This document shows, one piece after another, positions 15,326 through 22,686 of a stretch of DNA of 22,723 bases. The position numbers were made by a program, and so were the translations under genes. The stretch lies in the NCBI GenBank assembly GCA_002347365.1, contig DDWT01000011.1, forward strand, positions 1 through 22,723, in the 5' to 3' direction. This DNA comes from Actinobacteria bacterium UBA2279 (GTDB lineage Bacteria > Actinomycetota > Coriobacteriia > Anaerosomatales > Anaerosomataceae). Below the pieces are notes generated by a model. The model saw nothing but the letters and a program-made list of their open reading frames with translations. It ran no database searches and was not told where the DNA came from. Every line of letters begins with the position of its first letter. The stretch's first letter is position 1.

Positions 15326-15943
15326 CTAGAGGCATTGCGAGGGTCCGGCGCTCAGCCCCAAGAAGACCAAGATCTGGTTCGACACGGTGTCCGGGTCCAC
15401 TGGCTTCCCCAAGAAGGAGTGCCCCAGGATCAAGCCGTCCATCATCGCTGTGAGCATAGTCGTCGCAAGATGCCCGTCCGTCCCATCGGGAAGACGCCCC
15501 TGCTCGATAGCACGCTCGATGACGGGCAGAAAATAGCCGACAAGCTCATCCTTCAACGAGGCGACTTGTTGATTTAGTTCCGTTTCCGCAGGCGGCAACT
15601 TCACGACGAGCGCATTCACGAGGTTCTTCTCACGCATCCCGAAACCCATGTAGTCCTTCACCATCCGGTGGAGCTGCTCGTCCAACGTCTCTCCATGTCG
15701 TTCTTCGCAAAGACGCACGCGCAGGTCTGCCAGAACGTCGTCGAGAACGCTGTGGTAGATGTCGCTCTTGCCCGCAAAATGGTGGTAGAGGGCGGCCTTG
15801 GTGACCCCGAGGCGCTTGGCGATGTCGCTCATGGAGACGCCCAGGTAGCTTCGGTCCGAGAAGAGGCGCCGTGCCACGTCGATAATCTGCCTCTTCGTCC
15901 CCTCGAGACTCTCGTGCTGCTGGTTACCCGTCACTTCCATCAT
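15326..15943 (-). CDS. TetR-family repressor of the MMPL cassette
   Basis: This 205-residue TetR regulator has its N-terminal helix-turn-helix in residues 16-60 (RQIIDVARRLFSDRSYLGVS, then SDIAKRLGVTKAALYHHF). A ligand-binding C-terminal domain follows (HRMVKDYMGFGMREKN). Start ATG 15943 or 15940, with GGGAG about 8 nt upstream. It heads the MMPL cassette and has a 20-bp palindrome 24 bp upstream, so autoregulation and control of the whole cassette are likely. The ligand may be a fatty acid or lipid, judged only from the cassette content. A C-terminal fragment of a close paralog lies at 18020-18472. Confidence 0.93.
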   Translation of the reverse strand: MMEVTGNQQHESLEGTKRQIIDVARRLFSDRSYLGVSMSDIAKRLGVTKAALYHHFAGKSDIYHSVLDDVLADLRVRLCEERHGETLDEQLHRMVKDYMGFGMREKNLVNALVVKLPPAETELNQQVASLKDELVGYFLPVIERAIEQGRLPDGTDGHLATTMLTAMMDGLILGHSFLGKPVDPDTVSNQILVFLGLSAGPSQCL

Positions 15944-15967
15944 GAGGAGCTCCCTCGAGTCCGTGTG

Positions 15968-15987
15968 CTTACCGACCGGTAAGTAAG
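15968..15987. promoter_or_regulatory. TetR operator candidate
   Basis: CTTACCGACCGGTAAGTAAG is a 20-bp dyad. The outer arms CTTAC/GTAAG and the central ACCGGT are perfectly symmetric; only the two dinucleotides between them are not. It lies 24 bp before the TetR start, where it would cover the promoter. Size and form fit TetR-family operators. Confidence 0.7.
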
Positions 15988-16120
15988 TTGGAGATTACCG
16001 TGTCGTCTACGCTGAGTCAAGCGGCCGCAACTGCCCGCACACGAGACCAAATAGACGAAGGCCGTGATGGCGACAAGACTGCCGCCGTCGCAGTCTGATG
16101 CATTCAGCGTGTCCATACGG

Positions 16121-16150
16121 TTGACATGCGGGGGATCTGGCACGTATGGT
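16121..16150 (+). promoter_or_regulatory. Promoter of the marR-like gene
   Basis: TTGACA at 16121-16126 and TATGGT at 16145-16150 are separated by 18 bp, a good housekeeping-sigma promoter. Transcription would start near 16157, about 30 nt before the ATG at 16188. This excludes the alternative in-frame start at 16146, which lies within the -10 element. Confidence 0.65.
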
Positions 16151-16152
16151 TC

Positions 16153-16186
16153 GATACTCAAATGATTCGAAGACCGAAAGAGTATC
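16153..16186. promoter_or_regulatory. Inverted repeat at the marR-like transcription start
   Basis: GATACTC (16153-16159) and GAGTATC (16180-16186) are exact complements separated by 20 bp. The pair covers the predicted start site and ribosome-binding region. It could be a MarR operator or an RNA stem that hides the ribosome site. Confidence 0.45.
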
Positions 16187-16187
16187 A

Positions 16188-16655
16188 ATGCCTACGTCGC
16201 CCGAACGCGTGGAATCCATCTCCGACGAACTACTCGACGAGCTGTCCGCCAACGTGGTCATGATGAGCCGTCTGTTCGTTGCGCAGTGCGTGCGCGCCCA
16301 TCCCACCTCGCAGGTCGACGGACCACGCCTTCTGGTGCTACGCATCCTCTCGGAAACAGGCGAAACACGGGCCGGCGAACTCGCACGGCTCCTCGGGATC
16401 AAGGCTCCGGCGACGTCATCGCTCATTGAGTCGCTCGAGCAGGAAGGTCTCGTGCTGCGCAGCCACGACGATCGTGATCGGCGTGTGACCATCATCTCGA
16501 TCACGGACGAGGGTACACGCGTCCTCCGTGATGCCACGGCCCCGCAGCGCGAGCTCGCACGCCGGCTGATGTCGTCACTTCCCACAGAAGATGTCGCCAC
16601 GATGATTCGCATCCAGCGCGCACTCGTGACAGCTTTGGTCGACATGGACCGCTGA
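16188..16655 (+). CDS. MarR-family transcriptional regulator
   Basis: This 155-residue MarR protein has a winged helix in about residues 40-95: DGPRLLVLRILSETGETRAG, LARLLGIKAPATSSLIESLE, then the wing with DDRDRRVTIISITDEG. Flanking helices would form the dimer interface. The start ATG 16188 follows GAAAGAG. It lies 51 nt upstream of the ABC transporter gene on the same strand, the usual arrangement of a regulator with its exporter. Since that transporter is truncated, the regulator may have lost its main target. Confidence 0.92.
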   Translation: MPTSPERVESISDELLDELSANVVMMSRLFVAQCVRAHPTSQVDGPRLLVLRILSETGETRAGELARLLGIKAPATSSLIESLEQEGLVLRSHDDRDRRVTIISITDEGTRVLRDATAPQRELARRLMSSLPTEDVATMIRIQRALVTALVDMDR

Positions 16656-16706
16656 CCTCAGTCCGTGTCTGGATGATCGGTCCACACAATCGGAGGGAAC
16701 CGCCGC

Positions 16707-18068
16707 ATGCTGCAAGTGAACAACGTGTCCAAGAGCTACACCACCGGAGACTTCACACAGGTCGCGCTGGATGGCGTCAGCCTGGAGTTCGGCAAGACCG
16801 AGTTCGTTGCCGTCCTGGGTCCGAGCGGGTCCGGCAAGACCACGTTCCTCAATCTCATCGGCGGACTCGACAAGTACGACAGCGGCGACCTGATCATCAA
16901 CGGCAAGTCCACCAAGGACTTCGCCGACTGGGAGTGGGACGCATACCGCAACAACAGCGTCGGCTTCGTCTTTCAGACCTACAACCTCATCACCCATCTG
17001 AGCGTCGTCGACAACGTGGAGATGGGTCTCACCCTCAGTGGTGTCTCCGCTACAGAGAAGCGTGCGAAGGCAGTGGAGGCACTCGAGCGGGTGGGCCTCA
17101 AGGACCACATCCACAAGAAGCCGAACCAGCTTTCCGGTGGGCAGATGCAGCGTGTCGCCATCGCCCGCGCGCTCGCCAACGATCCCGACATCATCCTCGC
17201 GGATGAGCCAACCAGTGCCCTCGATACCGTCACCAGCGCCCAGGTGCTCGATCTGACCAAGGAGATCGCCGCCGACAAGCTGGTCATCATGGTGACCCAC
17301 AACCCGGAACTGGCCGAGGAGTATGCCGACCGCATCGTGAAGTTCCAGGACGGTCACGTGATATCTGACAGCAATCCCACACGGGCCGAGCGAGGAGAGC
17401 GCGGCTACCAGCTCAAGAAGACCAGCATGAGCTTCCTCACCGCGCTCAAGCTTTCGGGAAGGAACATCTCCACCAAGAAGTGGCGCACTACTCTCACCGC
17501 TCTGGCTTCGAGCATCGGCATCATCGGTATTGCCCTGATACTCAGCCTTTCGAACGGATTCGGGATGCAGGTCGATCGGTTCCAGAACGACGCGCTGGCG
17601 GAGTTCCCGGTGATCATCGCGCCGGCCTCGATGGAGATGGACGCGGAGACGATGGACGAGATGCGCGGCGAGTTGCCGACATCCCGCCTGATGGGTGAGA
17701 CCGAGTATGCCGATACCCGGGAGGTCTCCCTCTACGATCCTGCTGACGAGAGGATCGCGCACGTCAACGTGATCACCGAGGAGTACGTCGAGTACGTGCA
17801 GGCCATCGATCCGGAGATCTGCAACAGTGTCGGCTATCTACGCATGGTGGGCATGAACCTGCTGCGCGAGACCGATGGCGAGATCGTGCCCGCATCGATC
17901 TCGATCGGCACCACGAGCGCAGACGCCATGCAGTCCATGTCCTCTGGCGCAGGGGGCCTGTCCAGCATGAGCGGCGTCGGACTCTGTTCTTATCCCGAGA
18001 CGCTGGGCACGAGGCTACATTGCGCGTCACCAGCAGTCATCCCTCCGACTTCCTCGACGAGGTCCTGA
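16707..18068 (+). pseudogene. ABC ATPase-permease (MacB/FtsX type), truncated
   Basis: The ATPase domain is complete: Walker A GPSGSGKTT (38-46), Q-loop Gln90, signature LSGGQ (142-146), Walker B DIILADEP (161-168) and H-loop His198 (MVTHNP). A permease part begins at about residue 240, with one membrane helix (264-284, ASSIGIIGIALILSLSNGF) and an extracytoplasmic stretch. Related ATPase-permease fusions continue for several hundred more residues with three further helices. Here recognisable sequence stops at about residue 426 (near 17985), and the frame then enters the TetR fragment out of phase and ends at 18068. The start ATG 16707 has CGGAGGG upstream. A transporter with one permease helix is very unlikely to work. 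Confidence 0.85.
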
Positions 18069-18472
18069 TAGACCTGCGCGCGGGCCTGTGCGCCGAGCAC
18101 CCGGACGAGACGGCAGAGGAGCAGCTCCACCGGATGGTGAAGGACTACATGGGTTTCGGGATGCGCGAGAGGAGCCTCGTCAACGCTCTGATGCTGAAGC
18201 TCTCCCCCGCCGAGACCGAGCTGCGTCAGTTCGTCGTCTCCTCGAGAGAGCAGTTGATCGAGCTGTTCCGGCCGGCCATCGAGGGCGTCTTCGCCTTGAG
18301 ACGTTCACTGCCGGGTGTCGATGGCCGACTCTTGGCGACGATGCTCGTTGCAATGATGGATGGGCTCGTCTTGGAGCACTCCCTCTTCAAGAAGGCACTC
18401 GATCCGGATGCCATCTCGGGCCAGATCGTCTCGGTTCTTGGACTCGATGCCGCCTCCTCGGTGAGCGCGTAG
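18020..18472 (+). pseudogene. TetR regulator, C-terminal fragment
   Basis: From about 18038 the frame reads DFLDEVLIDLRAGLCAEHPD, then QLHRMVKDYMGFGMRERSLV and LATMLVAMMDGLVLEHSLF. It aligns almost without gaps to residues ~65-200 of the TetR at 15326-15943, roughly two-thirds identical by eye. The whole DNA-binding domain is missing, replaced by the end of the ABC gene. No ribosome site precedes the nominal TTG start. It is therefore a remnant of a second TetR gene, on the strand opposite to its paralog. Confidence 0.85.
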
Positions 18473-18567
18473 CTCACCACATCCGGAGGATCAACCGACC
18501 GTCCCCTACGGCGCATGCCACTCCGGCGCGCACCCGATCGGCTGATCTTCCGGAATCACCAACTGCA

Positions 18568-19149
18568 GATGCTGCGGCACGCGAGCGGTTCTTGCAGGAG
18601 TTCCCTGATGCTCGGATACACATCGTCGATTCTCTCTCCGTCTCTGCCGGGCAGGGTCTGCTCGTGATGGAGATGGCCAGGAAGCTGGCTGACGGCGCAT
18701 CGGCCGATGCGGTGGTCGAATGGGCAGAAGACAACCGCCTGCAAGCCAACACGGTGTTCGCGGTCGACTCCTACGAGTACCTGGTGCGCGGAGGAAGGAT
18801 ATCGCCCGCGGTCGCCGCTGCGGGCTCGGTGCTCAACGTAAAGCCGGTGCTCCACGTGGATGCCGAAGGCCGGCTTGCCCCGTTCATGAAGGTCAGGGGG
18901 AGGCGGCGCGCACTCTCGGCGCTGACCGCGGCGACCGCGGAACGAATCACCAACCCTGGGGGGCAGACCATCATCGTCAACCACGCACAGTGCCCTGAGG
19001 ACGCAGATGCGCTCATCCGCATGGTGCAGGAACGCGTCGTCGTACAAGCGGTGAAGATCGGCCGCATCGGAGTCATCATCGGCACACACGTCGGTCCAGG
19101 CGGACTGGCTCTGGCCTTCTGGGGGGAGCCTCGGACCAGCTACGCATGA
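18568..19149 (+). pseudogene. DegV protein, C-terminal fragment
   Basis: The frame from 18568 reads DAAARERFLQEFPDARIHIV and continues through DSLSVSAGQGLLVMEMARKL, YLVRGGRISPAVAAAGSVLN, KPVLHVDAEGRLAP and IIGTHVGPGGLALAFWGEP to the stop at 19147-19149. It aligns to roughly residues 105-292 of the DegV at 9377-10261, about 60% identical by eye. The first ~105 residues, including the N-terminal ligand loops, are lost. The frame is open further upstream, but that part overlaps the TetR fragment in another frame. The 95 bp between the two fragments (18473-18567) hold nothing recognisable. Confidence 0.85.
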
Positions 19150-19194
19150 GCCCTGCCGCGAGTTCGGAAGCGGGCGAAACGCCAAAGGGACTGC

Positions 19195-19322
19195 CAACTC
19201 GCCCACGTGATCGAGAACCATGTGGACAGCCCGCTCACGCACTTCCCATGGGTACCTCGTTTGTCTGCTTATGACCCCACCCTTGCAAGCGGCGGAGTCT
19301 CCGGAATACCCGCGGCGACTCA
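19195..19322 (-). mobile_element. IS3-family end fragment with OrfA N-terminus
   Basis: TGAGTCGCCGCGGGTATTCC starts at 19322 on the minus strand and continues GGAGACTCCGCC. It resembles the terminal repeat at 800-832. Inside it the frame reads RQTRYPWEVRERAVHMVLDH, matching the OrfA start of the left element (RRTRYPVEVRERAVRMVF). The usual ATG seems changed to ATA. Similarity ends at about 19199. Only this ~130-bp end survives; the rest of the 19150-19534 gap holds just a hairpin (19343-19379). Confidence 0.7.
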
Positions 19323-19342
19323 CTGGTTGGGGGGTGGAACTC

Positions 19343-19379
19343 GCTGGTGAGCCGATCACTGGGCGGTCGGCTCACCAGC
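19343..19379. repeat. Perfect 13-bp inverted repeat
   Basis: GCTGGTGAGCCGA (19343-19355) and TCGGCTCACCAGC (19367-19379) are exact complements around an 11-nt loop. It lies between the IS3 fragment and the lipoprotein gene stop (19535), so on the minus strand it could end the TCS/lipoprotein transcript. No U-run follows. Confidence 0.7.
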
Positions 19380-19534
19380 TATCGTGATGCGAGGAGGCTT
19401 CGGGGAGACCCCAAGTTCGGTGGACTGAAGAGATATGTGCGATTGCCTCTGGGTGGCCGTTCAGGAGGCACGTTGACGTCATCCCACGTCGGCCATCCGA
19501 CCGTAGGGAGATTGGCGACTGACGCGGGGACCGG

Positions 19535-19822
19535 TCAGTACAATGCAGACTCGATCTCAGCGAAGTCATCCTCGGGCATCTGAAGCTCTGAAAGGTCCTT
19601 CTCGATGGCTGCCAGCTCTGCCTCGATACCCGTGAGGTCCTCGACGGTAGTCGCCTGCTCGGCTGAATCGTTGGTGCCTGTGACGCTCGGTTCGGCAGGC
19701 TGAGTCTCGCGTATTGACTGGCCGACTGAGGCTGTTCTCGCGTTGCAGCCGCCTAGTCCGAACGTCGACACGAGGAGCAGCGCTACGATGGCGCGGCCCA
19801 CACGGATCGATGGTCTATTCAT
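19535..19822 (-). CDS. Small predicted lipoprotein
   Basis: This 95-residue protein has a signal (RAIVALLLVSTFGLGGC) ending in a lipobox-like LGGC, so the Cys would be lipidated and anchored to the membrane. After a polar Thr/Ser/Glu linker, the C-terminal ~35 residues (IEAELAAIEKDLSELQMPED) form an acidic amphipathic helix. ATG 19822 is chosen over the upstream start at 19837 because GGGAG lies 7 nt before it. It overlaps the preceding gene by 8 nt, so translation is coupled. The family is unknown. It may form a complex with the exported coiled-coil protein encoded just upstream. Confidence 0.7.
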   Translation of the reverse strand: MNRPSIRVGRAIVALLLVSTFGLGGCNARTASVGQSIRETQPAEPSVTGTNDSAEQATTVEDLTGIEAELAAIEKDLSELQMPEDDFAEIESALY

Positions 19823-20393
19823 CGTCGGCTCCCGCATACAAGTCGCGTACGATTGAGCTCAGCTCGACAGCAGTCTGCCTGAGAGCGGTGCGACACCTGC
19901 TCAACTCCGCAACCGCCTGCCGCGCAGTCTGACGTGCCTCGACGAACGCAGCCTTCTTGTTCTCCGAGTCGGGCACGTCTCTGAACTGGGCAGCAGCTTG
20001 CGTCTCGAGTTCACGGGCCCGCTCCAACGCCTTAGGGGCCTCCTCGAGTATGGCGCGTGCATCGGAGACGTCACCGCCGGCGGATTCGATCTCCTGTGCG
20101 AGTGTTTCAAGATCGGCGATTCGATCCTCCAGCCGGGCGGCGGTTGCATCGAAACTCGCCTTGCGCCGACTCAGGGCCTGTTCGATACGTTCTTGCAAGA
20201 GTGCGCGACGAGTATCTCGCGCCACTTGCACCGTTGCCACTGTCGGGCTGACTGTCGGACTGGTCAACCGGCTTCCTGGGGTGAACGGACTTCCTAATGC
20301 GACTGCGGGTGACAGCAACAGCAGCGTCAGAGCTGCTGTCACCGCGACCGACACCGCATCCAGTTTGCGACACACTCGGACCTTCTTCATCAT
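19815..20393 (-). CDS. Exported coiled-coil protein
   Basis: This 192-residue protein has an N-terminal signal or anchor (KLDAVSVAVTAALTLLLLSP, then AVALG). A Pro/Thr/Ser-rich linker follows. A long charged helix spans about 55-190 (RRALLQERIEQALSRRKASF, RLEDRIADLETLAQEIESAG, ELETQAAAQF) and predicts a coiled coil. The start ATG 20393 follows AAAGGGGA; GTG 20396 and ATG 20390 are alternatives. It follows the two-component genes on the same strand at 108 nt and overlaps the lipoprotein gene. I infer an envelope-stress or surface protein pair controlled by that system. Family not recognised. Confidence 0.7.
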   Translation of the reverse strand: MMKKVRVCRKLDAVSVAVTAALTLLLLSPAVALGSPFTPGSRLTSPTVSPTVATVQVARDTRRALLQERIEQALSRRKASFDATAARLEDRIADLETLAQEIESAGGDVSDARAILEEAPKALERARELETQAAAQFRDVPDSENKKAAFVEARQTARQAVAELSRCRTALRQTAVELSSIVRDLYAGADDE

Positions 20394-20468
20394 CACACCA
20401 TCCCCTTTCGACCAGGTCGGGCGAACCCGAGTTCCGTTGCTTACACGAGGAGTATCGGCGAGTCCAGT

Positions 20469-20489
20469 TGAGCAGCGCTTGCGCGCTCA
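20469..20489 (-). repeat. Short hairpin between the kinase and exported protein
   Basis: TGAGCAGCGC pairs with GCGCGCTCA across a 2-nt turn, giving 9 bp with one bulged A. It lies 12 nt after the kinase stop. The position suits an attenuator or mRNA-processing site between the kinase and the downstream exported-protein genes. Confidence 0.45.
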
Positions 20490-20500
20490 TTGAGTCTTCG

Positions 20501-21909
20501 TTAAGCGGGGTATTGCTCAACGCGCGTCAACGTCAAAGTGAACCGAGAACCACCCAGGTTGCTGTCGCCAACTTGGATGGTGCCGCCCATCGATTCGGCT
20601 AGACGAAGGGCTAGCGAGAGGCCGAGACGGCACCACCAGTGTCCGTCGATCGGGAATCCTCGAGCCGCTTGAATCTCCTGAACACCACTTGACGGTGCTC
20701 AGGAGCTATGCCGGGGCCACTGTCGTCGACGTGAAGCATCCACGTGCGTTCCACGTGTTCGGTGGACACAAGGACCCGACCGCCAGCAGGCGTGTAGGCT
20801 AGCGCGTTGTCGATGAGCGTCTATACCGCCTGCAGCAGGCGATCGGAGTCAGCCACGGGCTCCCCGCCAGCCCTCGTCTCTAGCACGATGCCGGCAGACG
20901 CAGCGCCGAGAGAGAATCGCGCCTCAATAGCGTCGAGCAGCGCGCCTTCGTCTATCGGTTGCATGTGCGGCTGCGCTGTTCCGGCGTCTAGCTTCGCGAG
21001 TGTCAACAGTGCAGAAACCAGCTCAGACAGCCTTTTCGCCTCCTGTGCAACCACCTCGATTGCATGCGTGACGCGCTCAGGATCGCTGATAGTGCCGTCT
21101 AACAGGGCCCCGGTCCATCCGGTTATCGAGGCGATCGGAGTTCTGAGCTCGTGGGACACATCGGCCACGAAGCATCTTTGCGCTTCATACGCTTCGGCGA
21201 CCTTCAGCGACATGTCATTGAAGGTGCGCGCGAGTAGAGCGATCTCATCATCGCCTCGCGTGTCCACCTGTCTGCCCCAGTCACCTTCGGCGATCGCTGT
21301 CGCAACAGAGCCGAGTGCCATGAGCGGCTTCGTCAATCGTCGTGCAAGCAGTCCCCCTGAGATCCAAGCCGACACGACCGCAACGCCAAGGCTTGCGGCC
21401 AGCAGTAGGTAAATGCTCTGCTGTGCCTCGACGATCTCGCGCACCGGTTGCGCGGCGACGAGCCAGCCGTTCGCGACGGGGACTGAAACGAACACCACCG
21501 TCCCGTTGTTTCCCTTGCGCACAGAAGAGCGCGGCTCTCTCCCGTCGTGTTCTCCGAGCACATCGGAGGGGATCTCCCGCCCAATCGGAATGCTTTCTTC
21601 TGCCGAGGAGCGGATCACTGCACGGTCTTCATCGGTGACGAAGAGAGCGACGCCGAGCAACGATGAGTGCACGCTGAAGAGTCGGTCGCTGATCTCGCTG
21701 GCTGCCGGATCGTTGTCTGTTTGCACTCGGGTTTCGAGTCCAGCTGCAATAGCAGATACCTGTCTCGACAGTTCACGCGTGCGCACGTCAACGACGTAAT
21801 CTCGCCAGGCGAAGTAGAAGACGAAGAACGACACAGCGAGCGACAGTGCTGCGACCGCGATGGTGTGTCGCCGCGCGCGTGCCGCCAGTGTGGATCGAGA
21901 TCTTGTCAC
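20501..21909 (-). pseudogene. Sensor histidine kinase with amber stop and frameshift
   Basis: This is a normal class I kinase plan of about 470 residues. Membrane helix at 16-35, a ~130-residue extracytoplasmic sensor, a second helix at 167-188, HAMP to about 240, then the H-box FVADVSHELRTPIASITGW with His253. The frame then meets TAG at 20821-20823 after residue 362, just before the N-box (TLIDNALAYTPAGGRV). Past the stop the same frame encodes HVDDSGPGIAPEH (G1) and VFRRFKRLEDS (F). Near 20628-20630 one G is missing, so the G2 box GLGLSLALRLAESMGG lies in another frame that ends with TAA at 20501-20503. The truncated product lacks the ATP-binding part. The start is GTG 21909 in a GTGA overlap with the regulator gene. 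Confidence 0.85.
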
Positions 21910-22612
21910 TGGGTACTCTTCTTGATGCGATATCCCGCGCCGCGCACGGTCTCGACGAAGCGCGGACGGTGCGCATCGTCCCCTAGCTTGGCACGGAGGT
22001 GTCGTACATGGACATCCACACCGCGTGGGTCGACATATTCAGTTAGACCAACGACGCTCGCCAACAGTTGTTCCCTGCCGAACACCACTCCAGGTCGACG
22101 CGCCATCGCAATCAGGAGATCGAACTCCCGAGTCGTGAGATCCACGGGGCTGCCGTCGACTGTGACCTCACGTTCAGCGGGACTGATGCTGAGCCCGCCG
22201 ATGTGAATCATGCGTTCGTCGTCAGGCAACCCCCCGGCGGTTACCTCATGTGTACTCATTCTGCGGAGCAGCGCGCGGATGCGCGCGATGAGTTCGGGTG
22301 GGCTGAACGGCTTGGTTACGTAGTCGTCCGCCCCTCCCTCAAGAAGCTGCACCTTGTCGATGTCTGAATCACGCGCGGTCAGGACCACGACAGGCGTCGA
22401 GGCGCTATCGCGGATATGCTTGAGCAACGCTTGACCGCTCAGTCCCGGAAGCATCAGGTCCATCACCACGACATCAGGCCGCGCCACATCGAACGCCTCG
22501 CGGCGCTAACGCCATCCCCGGCGGGTATGACTTTGAACCCGGCAGCGGTCAAGTAGACGCTGACCAACTCGAGCATGTTCGCTTCATCTTCGACGATAAG
22601 AACCGAGACCAT
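21906..22612 (-). pseudogene. OmpR/PhoB-type response regulator with frameshift
   Basis: The start ATG 22612 is preceded by GGGGGAGG. Its frame reads MVSVLIVEDEANMLELVSVY and reaches GDGVSAA, then one base seems to be missing near 22499-22503. The second frame continues EAFDVARPDVVVMDLMLPGL, where the phosphoacceptor Asp would be residue 52, through DDYVTKPFSPPELIARIRAL and the C-terminal winged helix (TTREFDLLIAMARRPGVVFG, RGVDVHVRHLRAKLGD, VETVRGAGYRIKK). As written, the shifted frame alone gives a product that starts at a GTG inside the receiver and lacks the acidic pocket. It overlaps the kinase gene by 4 nt. It may be true decay or a base-calling error. Confidence 0.85.
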
Positions 22613-22670
22613 GCAGCCTCCCCCTCCGGATCAAACCACCTCAACCATAGCGTACACTTCAGCGGCATGT

Positions 22671-22686
22671 CCGCTCGAAGGAGCGG
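22671..22686. repeat. Small hairpin upstream of the two-component genes
   Basis: CCGCTC and GAGCGG pair perfectly around GAAG. It sits 59 nt upstream of the response-regulator start. It could belong to the leader or be the end of an unseen neighbouring gene. No convincing promoter was found in 22613-22723. Confidence 0.4.

Noticed and set aside
16575..17762. Minus-strand open frame of 395 codons opposite the MarR/ABC genes
   Set aside because: Antisense shadow of Walker A/B-containing ABC coding sequence; no independent motifs.
18088..18567. N-terminal extension of the DegV fragment (open frame upstream)
   Set aside because: This part is the out-of-frame shadow of the TetR fragment and shows no DegV similarity.
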